DNA from: Gigaspora margarita
Taxonomy: Eukaryota; Glomeromycota; Glomeromycetes; Diversisporales; Gigasporaceae
Direction of reading: 5' to 3'
Assembly (NCBI GenBank): GCA_009809945.1
Contig: WTPW01000581.1
Span: 30,200 to 94,199, forward strand
Length of the DNA stretch: 64,000 nucleotides
The position numbers were made by a program, and so were the translations under genes. Positions 1 to 10,621 of this stretch are shown here, in pieces. The notes beneath the pieces were generated by a model, which had not been told where the DNA came from, searched no databases, and saw only the letters and a list, made by a program, of their open reading frames with translations. How positions within the stretch are numbered: the stretch's first letter is position 1; each line of letters opens with the position of its first letter.

Positions 1-660
1 AAAAAAAAAAAAAAACAAAAACAAAATATGTCAAATGAAAAAATAAAGTCCTAACTAAACCTTTATTTCTTTAAAAAGCGTTTTTGAAAATGCTAGAGAA
101 AGTAGTTGTATTCTTGCAAAGTAACAGAAGTTTGGGTTGGCTTGCACAAGGTTTCGAAAAGTTGTTTGTCTTCTTGCAAAGGTGTCCTTGTAAAGTGATG
201 AAATAAAAATAAAATAAAAAATAAATAAATAAATAAAAAAATAAAAAAAACAAAATGAAAACAAAAAAAATGAAATGAAAACAAAAAACGAAACGAAAGC
301 AAAAAGCGAAAAAAAAACAAAATAGAAGATCTAATTATAAACAAAAGATCTAATCTGATCTTGTAGTACAGAATTTGAACATCATCAAACTATTTCAAAA
401 AATTAGTCCAACACAATCCAGGTTACAGATTGGGTTGGTTTGCACAAGGTTTCAAAAAGTTGTTTGTTTTCTTGCAAAGGTGTTTTTGTAAAGTTCCAAA
501 ATAAAAATAAAATAAAAAATAAATAAAATAAAAACAAAAAAATAAAATAAAAACAAAGAAATGAAACGAAAACAAAAAAGCAAATCTGATCTTGTAGTAC
601 TGAATTCGAACTATTTCGAATAATTAGTCCAATGCGTGATCCAGGTTATACTGATCTACT
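1..660. repeat. A-rich tandem duplication
   Basis: Two diverged copies of a unit of about 300 bp lie side by side. Both contain a TTGGGTTGG..TTGCACAAGG block (about 130-150 and 430-450), a TTGTTTGT..CTTGCAAAGG block, a long purine tract of AAATAAAA and AAACGAAA type, and a GATCTTGTAGTAC..ATTAGTCCAA block (about 357-405 and 589-632). The open frames here translate to F/L/Y-rich low complexity on the minus strand and are not credible genes. Confidence 0.7.
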
Positions 661-839
661 GATCCTAGCTTGGTTTAAAGAGGATCGAAATATTTTGTTA
701 TAATTTTTGAAATTTCTAACGAAATATACCGAAATTTTGATATTTGAAATATTTCGTTATATATTACAAAATATTTTGCTTATATTACAGTTCGTAAGAT
801 CTTATGTAATATTATGCCATTATAAATTTGCTGATGTAT

Positions 840-1020
840 ATGTTGTACCTCAAGTCTAAATTGTCCCAATTGTCAATTGGGACGGCCCAAATGTCAATTT
901 TATAGCCAAAAATAAAAATTGGCCTAAACTGATCTCTAACTTTACTTTAATTTTACCCTAATCCTAATTTTAATTTGGCCCAATTGTCATCTGAGCAGAT
1001 TGTCATCTGGGGCACAACAT
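840..1020. mobile_element. Short inverted-repeat element (MITE-like)
   Basis: The ends match as imperfect inverted repeats: ATGTTGTACCTCAAG at the left against the complement of GGGGCACAACAT at the right. Inside are short repeats of AATTGTC and GGGACGGCCC/GGCCCAATTG type. It carries no coding capacity. The flanks are TA-rich, so the target duplication cannot be told apart with certainty. Around it, about 660-840 and 1021-1260, I see only AT-rich sequence. Confidence 0.45.
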
Positions 1021-1267
1021 ATATATTATATATATATCATATACATACATATCCTATATTTATAAATTATTTGTAAATAGAAATTCTATTTTAAGTTCGA
1101 AGGAAAAACCAACACAGATCAGCCCAACAAAATAGCTATTTTCAGAGTATATAATTGTATTAATCTAATCAGCCAATCAAATTCCATAATTTGCAGATAT
1201 ACACACAAACCAGGTCACTATGACTCTACTGTAATATCTTTCAGACAATAACTAAAACTGTTTCAAA

Positions 1268-1954
1268 CCCATATTTGGTACTAAGTAAACAGACAAGACC
1301 AATTAAGACAATATTGTTCTCCAGATATAGGCAGTTCTAAAGGTAGTATAATCATGAAAAATGACCTAGTAGATCTCTTTCTACAGCCTCTCAAAGTTTT
1401 ATAATCATTGTTTAAATTATGTGATTTATATAAACAATCATTATAAAGCTTTGAAAGGCTGTAGAAAGTGATCTACTAGGCCATTTTTCGTGATCTTACT
1501 ACCTTTAAAACTGCATTGGCCTAGAGAACAATATTTAATTAATTGGCCTAGTTGATTTACTTGTAGCAAATATGGGTTTAGTGCATTTTTTATTTATTAT
1601 TATATTTTTAAAAATAAATAAAAAAATTTTCTGATCCCATATTTGCTACAAGTAAATCGACTAGGCTGATTAATTAAATATTGTTCTCTAGACCAAAGCA
1701 GTTCTAAAAGTGGTAATATTATGAAAAATAGCCTATTAGATATCTTTTTACAGCCTTTCAAAGTTTTACAATGATTTTAAACAATTTTCTAAATCATATA
1801 ATTTTATAGAAACAATCATTATAAAATTTTAAAAGGCTGTAAAAAGATATCTACTGGGCCAGTTTTTATGATCTCATCATCTTTAGAACTACCTAGAGCT
1901 GAAGAACAATATTGTCTTAATTGGTCTAGTCAATTTACTTGTAGTAAATATGGG
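1268..1954. repeat. Two tandem long hairpins of one family
   Basis: Hairpin one runs 1268-1576 and hairpin two 1636-1954. Each starts with CCCATATTTG and ends with AAATATGGG, and the arms of about 150 bp carry the same landmarks (CAATATTGTTCTC, CTACAGCC..CAAAG and the reverse complements). The two hairpins are diverged from each other and lie in the same order, so this is either a tandem insertion of two foldback elements or one duplicated element. No ORF. Confidence 0.75.
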
Positions 1955-2382
1955 TTCAGAACACTTTTTTAATTTTTTTAATTTTTTTTTGTTTTTGTTT
2001 TAAAAAGCTTCTAATAACTAAAAATTTTGTTTATAAAATAGGTTCTTACAATTTAATAAAAGTTTTTTTTTGTAAAATTTTGTATATAAATTAATATTTA
2101 AATTTAAGTTATAAAACAGTTTTAATATTAGTCTTTAATAATTTAAAATAATAATCAAAATTAGTATATATTTAACTATTTTAATTATTATTTACAAAAA
2201 TTTGATTGGTTATATTCAATGATTTTCTAAACCAGTCAGATAGTAATCAGGTAGCTGATATATATAGAATATATATTCGTCACATATTCTACACATATCT
2301 GGTACCCTATGTGTATAGGATATATATTATTAGTACCTGATATGTATAGAATATGTATATGATAAATGTATAGATATATACT

Positions 2383-2638
2383 ATATGGGGTGAGTCAGTA
2401 GAAAAGGGACAAATTTTTTCTAAATAAAAGTTTTCTTGACTTTAAACTTAAATATTTTAACAACTATCTTAATAAATTTAATAAATTTTTTTTTATTTTA
2501 ATTGTATATAATTTCAAGATTAAAATAAAAATTTTTTTAGCAAATTTGATTAAATAGTTGTTAAGATATTTAAATTTAAAAATTAAAAAAATTTTACTAA
2601 AAATGATTTGTTCCTTTTTTACTGACTCACCTCCATAT
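2383..2638. mobile_element. Foldback MITE
   Basis: The terminal inverted repeats read GGTGAGTCAGTA at the left and TACTGACTCACC at the right, extended inward by AAAAGG(G/A)ACAAAT and by partly matching AT-rich arms. The sequence on both sides (about 2250-2380 and 2640-2790) is itself an inverted run of TATAGAATATGTAT/ATACATATTCTATA motifs, so this element may sit in the loop of an older hairpin. Noncoding. Confidence 0.7.
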
Positions 2639-3050
2639 GTGTATTATATGTGTCTAACATGTGTCCGATATCCTATATCAACTCTATACATATTAGATAC
2701 CAGATTATACATATTCTATACACATTCTATACATAACCTATACATATCAGATACCAGATGTATATAGGATTTGTGTACAATATATTTATTTTAACCAGTA
2801 TTTGGTAATCATACTATATTGATTTTTGTAATTCCTGTCAGCTATAGTTCTTATCCTAATGCAGTGTTGTTACAGGACAGCTTTGGACAATGATTTGGAC
2901 AATTTTGGACAATTTTGAACAATTAAATAAAGTAAAATTATTTAAAATTTTATTAAAATAACCTATTTTAATTTTAACTAAAATGTGTTTAGCACCTAAA
3001 AAAATGTATAGTTATATATTTTTTAGATAGATTTATTAATTATTAAAGCC

Positions 3051-4191
3051 ATAATAAATTGTGAAACCTTTCAAAACTCTTTCTGTCGATCACTTGTCCA
3101 AATTTCTGAACAAAAGAAAAACAAAAATTTTGTTAGTAAAAGACGAAGCAGCTATAATACTGGTTTTTATAAAGGTCAACACTCTTCTTTCTTTCTCTTG
3201 TGGGACTCCTTTATATATTCGGCACGCAAGCCAGAAGCGTTGGTTGTGCAAGATAACTGGCAGTTGGTGCCCTTGGTACAAGAAATTCTGGTGAAAGGTC
3301 TCTTTCGTCGACAAAGGTCCCATAGTTGGCTAGGCGGTGAACTAACAAATGAGTTCTTTAACACTCTCTTTAAGGCTTTTGACGACAAGTACATAATCTC
3401 CATATACCTACTATCATATTCTTGCTTGGAGTTTTTTTTTTCTGGAATTTTGAATGAAAAGTGTGAATTTCGGCGTACCCCCTCCAAAAGATCGGCATTG
3501 TTGTTCCTAACCTAATCGGGAAGAAGGCATGCAAGTGGATAAACAGGAACAGACGTGTAATGTGATGTGGCGCAGAAGAGTAGGCCGTTCTGCGGAAACT
3601 AAATTCTAGAACTTTCTTTTTTTTTACTATGTACATATAATACTTAGGCGAGGCGTTTCCTTGCGCAGTAAATTTTTATTAGTAGATTACTTGTTTCTTT
3701 TTTTTGCTTTTTTCATCTTCATTCTTTTATGATTGAATTGTGTTTAGGATATTTTTTTTCCCTTTTATCTCTTCTTTTATATGTTTTTTTTTCTTCTGTG
3801 TCCTAAATTTTGTTTTTTCTCTCATAGATGTGGCAACTATTTTGTTTTTTATATAAGAGTAAGAGATAAACTATTCTGCCAGACCTAGGTAGAAGAAGTT
3901 TTAAAGAAAGGATAGGTAGTCTTGATGGGCTAGTAGAATCCTTGCGTTGATATAAGTATTTTCTTCAGTTGCAGAAGGAAATTTTTATAGAGGAAAATAT
4001 CTGCTTATAGCAGATCGTACATGGGTAATTTGGACTTTAGTCGCAAAGAACCGGGTGAGCTTCAACTTGTAAATTAGGTATCAAAAGGTTTTTTTCCTTA
4101 TGACAAATAGTAATATTCCTAGTGTTATATTAGTAACCTAATAAAGTTGAGGCAAGACTGCCAAAAAGTTATAAAAAAAAAAATAAAAAAA
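3051..4191 (+). mobile_element. Poly(A)-tailed retroposon, copy 1
   Basis: The insert of about 1.14 kb has an AATAAA signal (about 4139-4144) and an A-rich tail just before 4192. It is flanked by exact 16 bp target duplications ATTAATTATTAAAGCC (3035-3050 and 4192-4207). A homologous copy lies inverted at 9143-10214 with its own, different target duplication, which defines the ends. An open frame of about 105 codons (3198-3515) resembles no family I know and is not well kept in the other copy. No reverse transcriptase is visible, so this is a SINE-like or 5'-truncated LINE or a processed transcript mobilised in trans. Confidence 0.8.
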
Positions 4192-4207
4192 ATTAATTAT
4201 TAAAGCC

Positions 4208-4422
4208 AAGGTAGCTGAGAACCTGGATACGTTCTCGAAGAGATATATGAGTAATGTCATGTATGGCTTGGAGACTAACAAACATCAGTGCAACAACCAT
4301 ACCTGGGCACTAGAGGAGTTGCCAGATAATAGCCTATATTAAAGTTAGATATAGTTTTTCTGTATTTTGTACATAAAAAAATTCTAATAAATAGCGCAAG
4401 GTTGTAAAGTGAAAAAAAAAAA
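4208..4422 (+). mobile_element. Second short poly(A) retrocopy at the same target
   Basis: A 215 bp insert begins AAGGTAGCTGAGAACC, contains AATAAA near 4387 and ends in an A-run. It is followed by a third copy of the target word ATTAATTATTAAAGCC at 4423-4438, so it shares the duplication of the preceding retroposon. The body is less AT-rich than its surroundings and has no convincing ORF. The words around the poly(A) signal (AATAAA..GCAAG) resemble those at the end of copy 1, so it may be a short relative. Confidence 0.75.
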
Positions 4423-4528
4423 ATTAATTATTAAAGCCTGGACAAGATTTTGGATATTTGGACAATTTTGGATGTGAACAAGCCAAAAAAGGCTGTAGAT
4501 AGCCAAAATGTACAATACTGCTTTAATG

Positions 4529-5440
4529 TATATATAATACTAAATTAGTATAGTACAGATTTTCAAATCAGCTCGTACTATACTATACTAATTTGTTATC
4601 CAATACCCTTTGAATGCTATTTAACATATTTGATACAATACCATATGTGATACAATAATTTTATCATGTGATTTTATAAATATAAATGTTTGCGAAATCA
4701 TTATGTTACAAGTTGAATAGGATTTAAGGATGTCAATTTAATAGTTATTCTTTAATATTGACTAATTCGCAATTTAATAATAATAAGGAACAATTATTAT
4801 CTGAATATAATGATCTACAAAGATATTTAAAAATGATTATGAAACTGAACAAAAGTCAATTTTTTTGGATATATAAAATATGATACCTGTATTAATTATT
4901 GTATGCTCTATGCTTTTAGAGCCTGCTCTGAATTGTATAAACTAATTTGTAATTAAGGTAAAGCTTTTTATTACTTATTTAAACAAGCATGGCGAACATT
5001 CGATTTGATTGGCTTGAAGATCTCTGAGTTATGCAATATAAAAAAATTTTTATAGTAATTCTTACTATGAAAAACCATACCGTTAATTGACAACTTGTGG
5101 TTTTACACAATAAAATTTTTTTAATCTGTATTATACTATTTTTTAGTTCTTTGTTCGTCTTTAGTAAAAAAATATCAGTATAGATTAGTATCACTAAAAA
5201 CTTTACTTAGAAGCGAATTTAGGCAAATAAATATGTAATGTATGAGCTAATTAAGTGTTAATAGAAGCAAAAAACATTTATTTACCAAGTATTTAAAATA
5301 AACTATTTAGATACCAGAGTTTCGTTCTTTATGTTGTATCAAAAACTTAAATAGATCTGAAGTTTATACTACTTCTGAATAGTAATATAGCGAATTATAA
5401 GGTATAGTATTATGATTCTAACTATAGCAAATCATATAAT
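4529..5440. other. AT-rich spacer without recognised genes
   Basis: A small inverted repeat (CTAAATTAGTATAGTA against TACTATACTATACTAATTTG) lies at about 4540-4603. The remainder is AT-rich sequence in which I see no gene, RNA or element boundary. Confidence 0.5.
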
Positions 5441-6720
5441 CTTATAGTTAATTTATATTGCCTTCGACCTTCAATTAATTCATTCTAATAAGGGCGCTGA
5501 CATTTATTACCTAATATCCATTTACTATAGGGATTTACCCTACCCCAGATAAGATCTATAAATAGAATTTTAGCCAATCAAATTTAACTAAGGTAAGATT
5601 TTTCTTGACCCCCCCACCCCCTAAAATATTATCTAATAAATGTCAGCGCCCTAATATTATTCATTGTGATTTGCATAGTAGTAATATATCTGATATTTCA
5701 AAATTTGTGATTTAGAATTTGCAGACAAAATTTAGAAACTACACCCTTAGTTCTACAACATGGTAAAGGTTACTATTTTAAAGTTGTCATCGTTCAAGTA
5801 AGTTTGTTTTTGTTATAGTTTGCTATTGCTATTATTTGACTTAGAGCAAAATGGACATGTTGATTTGGTTAGCAAGTGTAGAGAACATTAAAACCCAAAG
5901 TATTTGGAATAAGTTATTAATATTCACTATTTTATATCAATTTAGCTAATTAAATCAAAGTGTTTAAGGCAAATATTCGTGTTTATAGGAATATTTTTAT
6001 TATAGCCTACTTAAATTTGATTGATCGCAACTTATCTAACACAGATAAATTAGTGCCAAACAGAACAGTTTCATGTCATTTAACTGACAGCTATTTTCCA
6101 ACAGTATTTTTGAAAATATTATTAAATAAATAGTTGTTGGGCAAATGAAATAAACCCACTTTAGAAGACAATACAATATGAGCAGATAAGAATAAAAATA
6201 CTAATGTTTGTATTAAAGAATTTCAATTTAGGTCACGTCTTATGTATCATAATCATGTGGATTCTAATAAGTTGAATGAATTTAAAGAAAAAGTGATGAA
6301 TTATTAGTGACCTGGTTAAATTGAATAGTTGTCTCAGAAGACAACACAGATAGACAAGTGGATCAAGATCTAAATATTTAGAACCAGATTGTTATATTAA
6401 ATTAGTTGCGAAATGTTTGGATAAAGATTTTGATAAATGATCTACTGCAACAGAAATTATCACTTATTGGTTAAATGAAATAGATTAGAAAGATGATAAT
6501 GTGAAAATAGAGATACTATTGATTATACTGAAGAATTTCAGCTTTATTAAGCTACATTTTGTAAACACATAATTAAGTAGATTTTTTTAATAGATTAAAT
6601 AATATTCTGAAGAGTGGTGATAGATTTTTATCAATCTGGTCAAATTGAATACGAATCATTTTAAGTGAACATATAGTTACCTTACAAGATAAACAAGTGA
6701 AAATAGAGATGTTAATGATT
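5440..6720 (+). pseudogene. Decayed TKL-like protein kinase, C-lobe remnants
   Basis: Two kinase blocks can be read. The first is the catalytic loop: LIHSN (about 5473-5490), interrupted by a MITE, then IIHCDLHSSNI (about 5655-5688), the HRD-type motif of Glomeromycotina kinases with HCD in place of HRD. The second, about 6370-6495, reads KLVAKCLDKDF..TATEIITYWLNEI with an internal stop and matches the end of the kinase domain, where CW/CLD..RPTA is usual. The middle, including any DFG and APE, is unreadable. Related EFQF/EEFQL pieces recur at about 6210, 6530 and 6730, suggesting internal duplication. The N-lobe is absent. A dead host gene copy. Confidence 0.65.
5492..5651. mobile_element. 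Harbinger-type MITE in the dead kinase
   Basis: Its 160 bp lie between TAA target duplications (5489-5491 and 5652-5654), with near-perfect terminal repeats GGGCGCTGACATTTATTA. Removing the element and one TAA restores the frame I-H-S-N-N-I-I-H-C-D, which matches the catalytic-loop approach of the related kinase at about 15960. That confirms both the boundary and the 3 bp duplication typical of PIF/Harbinger. Confidence 0.88.
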
Positions 6721-6827
6721 ATATTAAAGAATTTCAATTTAAAGCTAAGACATAGTTGATGGGTTTCTTTTAACAGATTATATTATTTAAAGAGTCATTT
6801 AATTTATCATGAATATCTAATATTATA

Positions 6828-6992
6828 TAAGTGCTGCCAAAAGAAAAAAGCTGTTCAGATTTTCAATCATATTTTGTATACAGTTAGCTATCTATAGAAT
6901 ATCTATTATGATGATAAATTTTTCATAGACAGCTAACTGTACACAAAATATAATTGAATGTCTAAACGACCTTTTTTTTTTAGCAGCACTTA
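6828..6992. mobile_element. Mariner/Stowaway-like MITE
   Basis: Inverted ends TAAGTGCTGCCAAAAG and the complement of TAGCAGCACTTA continue into arms sharing ATATTTTGT.TACAGTTAGCT. TA lies on each side. No ORF. It sits just downstream of the kinase remnant. Confidence 0.75.
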
Positions 6993-7268
6993 TATATGCA
7001 CCTTATTTTTCAGGTATTCTTAACATAATCTACTAGTGATCAGACATTACTCAAGTCACTATGATTAATGAAATGATTACTGGAAGAAATATCTCATTAT
7101 CGATTATGGGCTAAATAAGTATTTTGGTTAATTTGATATAAATGCAATATAAGTATGTTCAAATTTCTGGTGCAGTGAAATTTTAAATTTGTACTTACAA
7201 GCTTTCTTTGTAGTGCTTATTATCAAAGATGTAGCTTGGATTTTTAGCATTATACTTTTTATTTCGCT

Positions 7269-7620
7269 TAGAGAGGACCCTGAAATATATAGAAAAGGGT
7301 AAGGTTTTAGTTTGCTTATTTTTGGCCTTTTTTGTGCAGATTATTTCTTTTTATAGTAATTAGTTTGCTTATTTTTGCCTTTTTTTTGCAGATCCTTTTA
7401 TATTTAGTAATTTTTGTAAAACCTTACCCTTTTGTAGATATTTTGGAGTCCTGCTTAGAGTTCCAATTCAGATAAATCTGTTATCTGTTTATCTGTATCT
7501 GATTATTTAGATAATTTAAATTATTCAGATATTCAGATAATTTGATAGTTATTCAGATAATTATCTAGATATCTAATAGCTATTTGAATAAATACTTAAT
7601 ATTAATGGATTGGAACTCTA
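7269..7620. mobile_element. hAT-like MITE, outer of a nested pair
   Basis: Terminal repeats TAGAGTTCCAAT / ATTGGAACTCTA lie between exact 8 bp duplications ATTTCGCT (7261-7268 and 7621-7628). Another MITE landed five bases inside the left terminus, so the left repeat is split (7269-7273, then from 7461). The interior is made of GATAATTATTCAGAT-type words. Noncoding. Confidence 0.85.
7274..7452. mobile_element. hAT-like MITE nested in the previous element
   Basis: Terminal repeats AGGACCCTGAAATAT and ATATTTTGGAGTCCT extend to a shared AAAAGGGTAAGGTTTTA. The 8 bp duplications GCTTAGAG (7266-7273 and 7453-7460) are exact. The interior holds a direct duplication of GTTTGCTTATTTTTG. It is younger than its host element. 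Confidence 0.87.
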
Positions 7621-7628
7621 ATTTCGCT

Positions 7629-8229
7629 AATAGATTGGGTAGGGTTAGAGTTTATTATACTTAGTTTTGAAATTAGACTTGTCAATAAAAACATATCAAA
7701 ACCCTCTTTTAATAAAATTATTATCCATCATGCTTTGTGTATTTTTACTAATTTTTTTTCATATGAAAAATTAGATACAACTTACATTCTTAATTTATTT
7801 CGAATTATTAATTTTTTTGAGCCTCATGGCTATGGGATTTTCCTCCGAAGTATAAATTTGAAAATTTTTACGAGCTCTTTGGGCCCTTATATAACTTAGA
7901 ATTTATTATTCCCACCATTGTGAAAAATTAGTAGTGTTTATTTACTACTAATTTGAATTTTTATTTTTATTAGTTATCATAATAATAGATATATTTGAAA
8001 TAAGCTATTTCTTTATATTTATATTAAATTATGGTAAGATTATAAATTATCTTTTCTCATTAAGTCACTTATTTAGATTAATTTAACCAGAAATTATAAA
8101 GTAATTTGTTAATCAAAGTATTCGATAAACAATATGTTCATATTAATTTGGTTGATAAATAGTTTTTTATTCAAGTTAATTCAGTCAATATTATTTATTA
8201 TTTTTTTATTAATGCGGATTTTATAATTC
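7629..8229. other. AT-rich spacer
   Basis: No gene, RNA or repeat boundary recognised; only AT-rich sequence with short runs. Confidence 0.45.
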
Positions 8230-8232
8230 TTA

Positions 8233-8836
8233 GGGAAGTGCAGTAAATCACGTAATTAGGGTTTACATAGGTCCGACCCTCCTCCCCCCTGTGATAGACT
8301 ATTGACCAAGCAGATTTCGTCTTTTTATATTAAAAAAATTCAAAAATATTGTTGACCCCACGTACGATAACAGTCGCTATATAGTAAAGTCAAAATTTTA
8401 CTATATGAATCGATTAAAGTTGCTTAAGTAAACGTGTTCAGAAGATCAAAATACACTTATCCTAAAATTTTTATCAGTATTAGAGAACTTTTTATTATTT
8501 GATTTTTGATTTTTTTGTTCGACGAAAATTTTAAAATGTTTTAAAAAAATACATTCGACGAACGTAAAAATTAAAAGTTAAATAATAAAAACTTCTTTTA
8601 TTTTGATAAAAATTTCTGAGTATATGTATTTTGATATTCTAAACAAGTTTACTTAATCGATAATTATCGATTGACATAGTAAAATTTAGACTTTACTATG
8701 TAGCAACTTTCTGCGAATTTTTATTATAATAAATACTTCAATATTATTGGCTATTTTACTATATATATATATATAGGACGTGATAAATGGGGACCCCCCT
8801 CCCCCCTAAAAAATTACATGATTTACTGCACTTCCC
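8233..8836. mobile_element. Harbinger-type element with an inner palindrome
   Basis: TTA duplications (8230-8232 and 8837-8839) flank the terminal repeats GGGAAGTGCAGTAAATCA. Both ends carry a C-rich CCCTCC/CCCCCT stretch. The middle (8371-8709) is an independent palindrome also found at 25757-26086, so it probably jumped in. No coding capacity. Confidence 0.83.
8371..8709. repeat. Palindromic repeat, copy 1 (shared with 25757-26086)
   Basis: Inverted arms begin with GCTA(T/C)ATAGTAAAGTC.AAATTTTACTA and continue through AATCGATTA, ACTTAAGTAAAC and CAAATAATAAAAA words to a centre near 8540. The copy inside the nested element at 25658-26173 shares the same landmarks in the same order. Confidence 0.75.
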
Positions 8837-8839
8837 TTA

Positions 8840-9126
8840 CAACTTGAAAATTTATTAGCTATTTATATGATCTCTCTAGAATTATTATAAAACACACCTA
8901 TAGTGTTTTACACCTATTATATTTTTTTATTATATTTTTTACATTTTTTTAAAATTTGTATATAAAATTTTTAACATAAATTTTTTTACATACAGGAGTT
9001 AGGGTTAAGTTTGGAAAGGGTTTTTAGAGGCATAGAACATTTTTACTTAGAATACCTTACACCAATTAATTAACTAATTTTTGTAATATATACATTGGCG
9101 TGTTTTAGTAAAAGTCTTATATCTAT
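8840..9126. other. AT-rich spacer
   Basis: No gene seen. Contains runs of T and ATTTTTT and ends at the target duplication of the next retroposon. Confidence 0.4.
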
Positions 9127-9142
9127 ATAGAATATAATAAAT

Positions 9143-10214
9143 TTTTTTTTTTTTTTTTACTATAGGCAGTCTTACCAATACTTATTTATTTAAGAGAATT
9201 GTACTATGAATTGTAGTTACAAATGATTACTTAAAAGAAAAGTTTGATATCATCTGATATTTCGCTCATTTCAACGAATTTTCAAATACGACCTGCTGCA
9301 CTGTTCCAAATCTTAGTTTGAATCCAGAAAGCTTATCATGACTGGCTACTTTTTAAACCTTCTTCTCTTAGCTTCCTGAGTAGAGAAATTCTACTATATG
9401 AAAAAACATATAATAAAGAAATAAAAGTGAAAAATATAAAGGGGGAATAACCTACTTAACCTAAACGAAAAACCAAATACATATAAAAGAAAAAAGAAAG
9501 AAAAAGAAAAAGGCAAAAAGAAAACAGTACATGATAGCTTACACATCGACAAGTGACATGAGAGATAAAAAAACCAATTAGAAAAAAAGAAAAGAAAAAA
9601 ACAGTAAAAATTATATAATACGGCATAAGGAAACGCATTACCAAAGTATTATATGTACATAAAAAGAAATAAAAGAATATTCTAGAATTTGGTTCTGCAG
9701 ATCTGCTTACTCCACTGCGCCACATTTTATTGGTGTCTGTTCCTGTTTATCAACTTGCATGCCTTCTTTCCGATTAGGATAGGAACAACAATGCCAATCT
9801 TTTGAAGGGGATATGCCGAATTTCCTACTTTTCATCCAAAATTTCAGAAAAAACTTTCAGCAGGAATATGTTAGCAGGTATATAGTTGTTATGTTCTTGT
9901 CATCAAAAGATCTTAAGGAAAGTGTTGAAAAACTCATTTTTTTAGTTTACCGTCTAGCCAGATATATCACCTTCATCGATGAAAGAAAGCTTCTACCAGA
10001 ATTTCTTGTACCAAGGGCACCAACTGCCAGATATCTTGCACAACTGACGCTTCTGGCTTGTGTGCTGAATATATAAAGGAGTCCTACAACAAAGCAGATA
10101 AAGTGTTAACCTTTAAGAACTAGTATTATATCTGCTTCATCTTTTACTGCCAAAATTTTTGTTTTTCTTTTGTTCAGAAATTTGGACAAGTGATCGTTAG
10201 GAAGAGTTGTGATG
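9143..10214 (-). mobile_element. Poly(A)-tailed retroposon, copy 2
   Basis: On the minus strand this copy runs from 10214 to a poly(T) (poly(A) on its own strand) ending at 9143. It matches copy 1 (3051-4191) along its length: the head near GATCACTTGTCC, the body AGAAATTCTGGT and GGCATGCAAG, and the tail AATAAATAAG..GCAAGACTGCC before the A-run. It is flanked by 16 bp target duplications ATAGAATATAATAAAT (9127-9142) and ATAGAATATAACAAAT (10215-10230), one mismatch. Both copies are diverged and I see no conserved long ORF between them. Confidence 0.85.
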
Positions 10215-10230
10215 ATAGAATATAACAAAT

Positions 10231-10613
10231 TAGAAAACTTTTTTAAAATTTTATTTATTAAATATCTAAATTTGTATAATGATCTATATTATGCATATTG
10301 TTTACTTGTTTACATTTTTTGACCAATTAAAACAAATATCTGCCATGCTACCCGTAATATAATAAATAAATGTAACTTACTAATTATAAAATTTATAAAA
10401 TCTTTGCATTCTTATTGGTCGATTTAGCTTTGAATCAGATCTGAGTCATGAGTTTTAGATCCAGAACTACTATACTGTGCAATATAGCATTTTTGCCTAT
10501 TTTAAATTCTAACCTGTTTGACCCAGATCAGAGCAATTTTTGACCCATGACCTGCTAGGTCAGGTGACCTGTATGGGTCACCCAACCTGGGTCAAAGCTC
10601 TAGTACCACATAT
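10231..10613. other. Spacer without genes
   Basis: AT-rich, with a short less AT-rich stretch of GACCTGGGTC-like words (about 10540-10600) that resembles the ends of the next element and may be a solo fragment of it. No gene recognised. Confidence 0.4.
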
Positions 10614-10621
10614 ATCATATG

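Larger units (their letters stand above)
2862..4520. mobile_element. hAT-like non-autonomous element carrying two retrocopies
   Basis: The element starts CAGTGTTGTTAC and ends CAATACTG, with related 8 bp flanks TCCTAATG (2854-2861) and CTTTAATG (4521-4528), as expected for an old hAT-type target duplication. Its own sequence is 2862-3050 plus 4439-4520. The same two halves recur at 62760-62937 and 63150-63237. Everything between 3051 and 4438 was inserted later. The repeated TTTGGACAATTTTGGA words near both ends look like subterminal repeats. Confidence 0.7.

Noticed and set aside
55-344. Overlapping minus-strand frames at the left edge
   Set aside because: They translate to F/L/Y-rich low complexity from purine tracts and have no domain or neighbour support.
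3198-3515. 105-codon frame in retroposon copy 1
   Set aside because: Its frame is not well kept in the second copy and no motif is recognisable, so it is not called as a gene.
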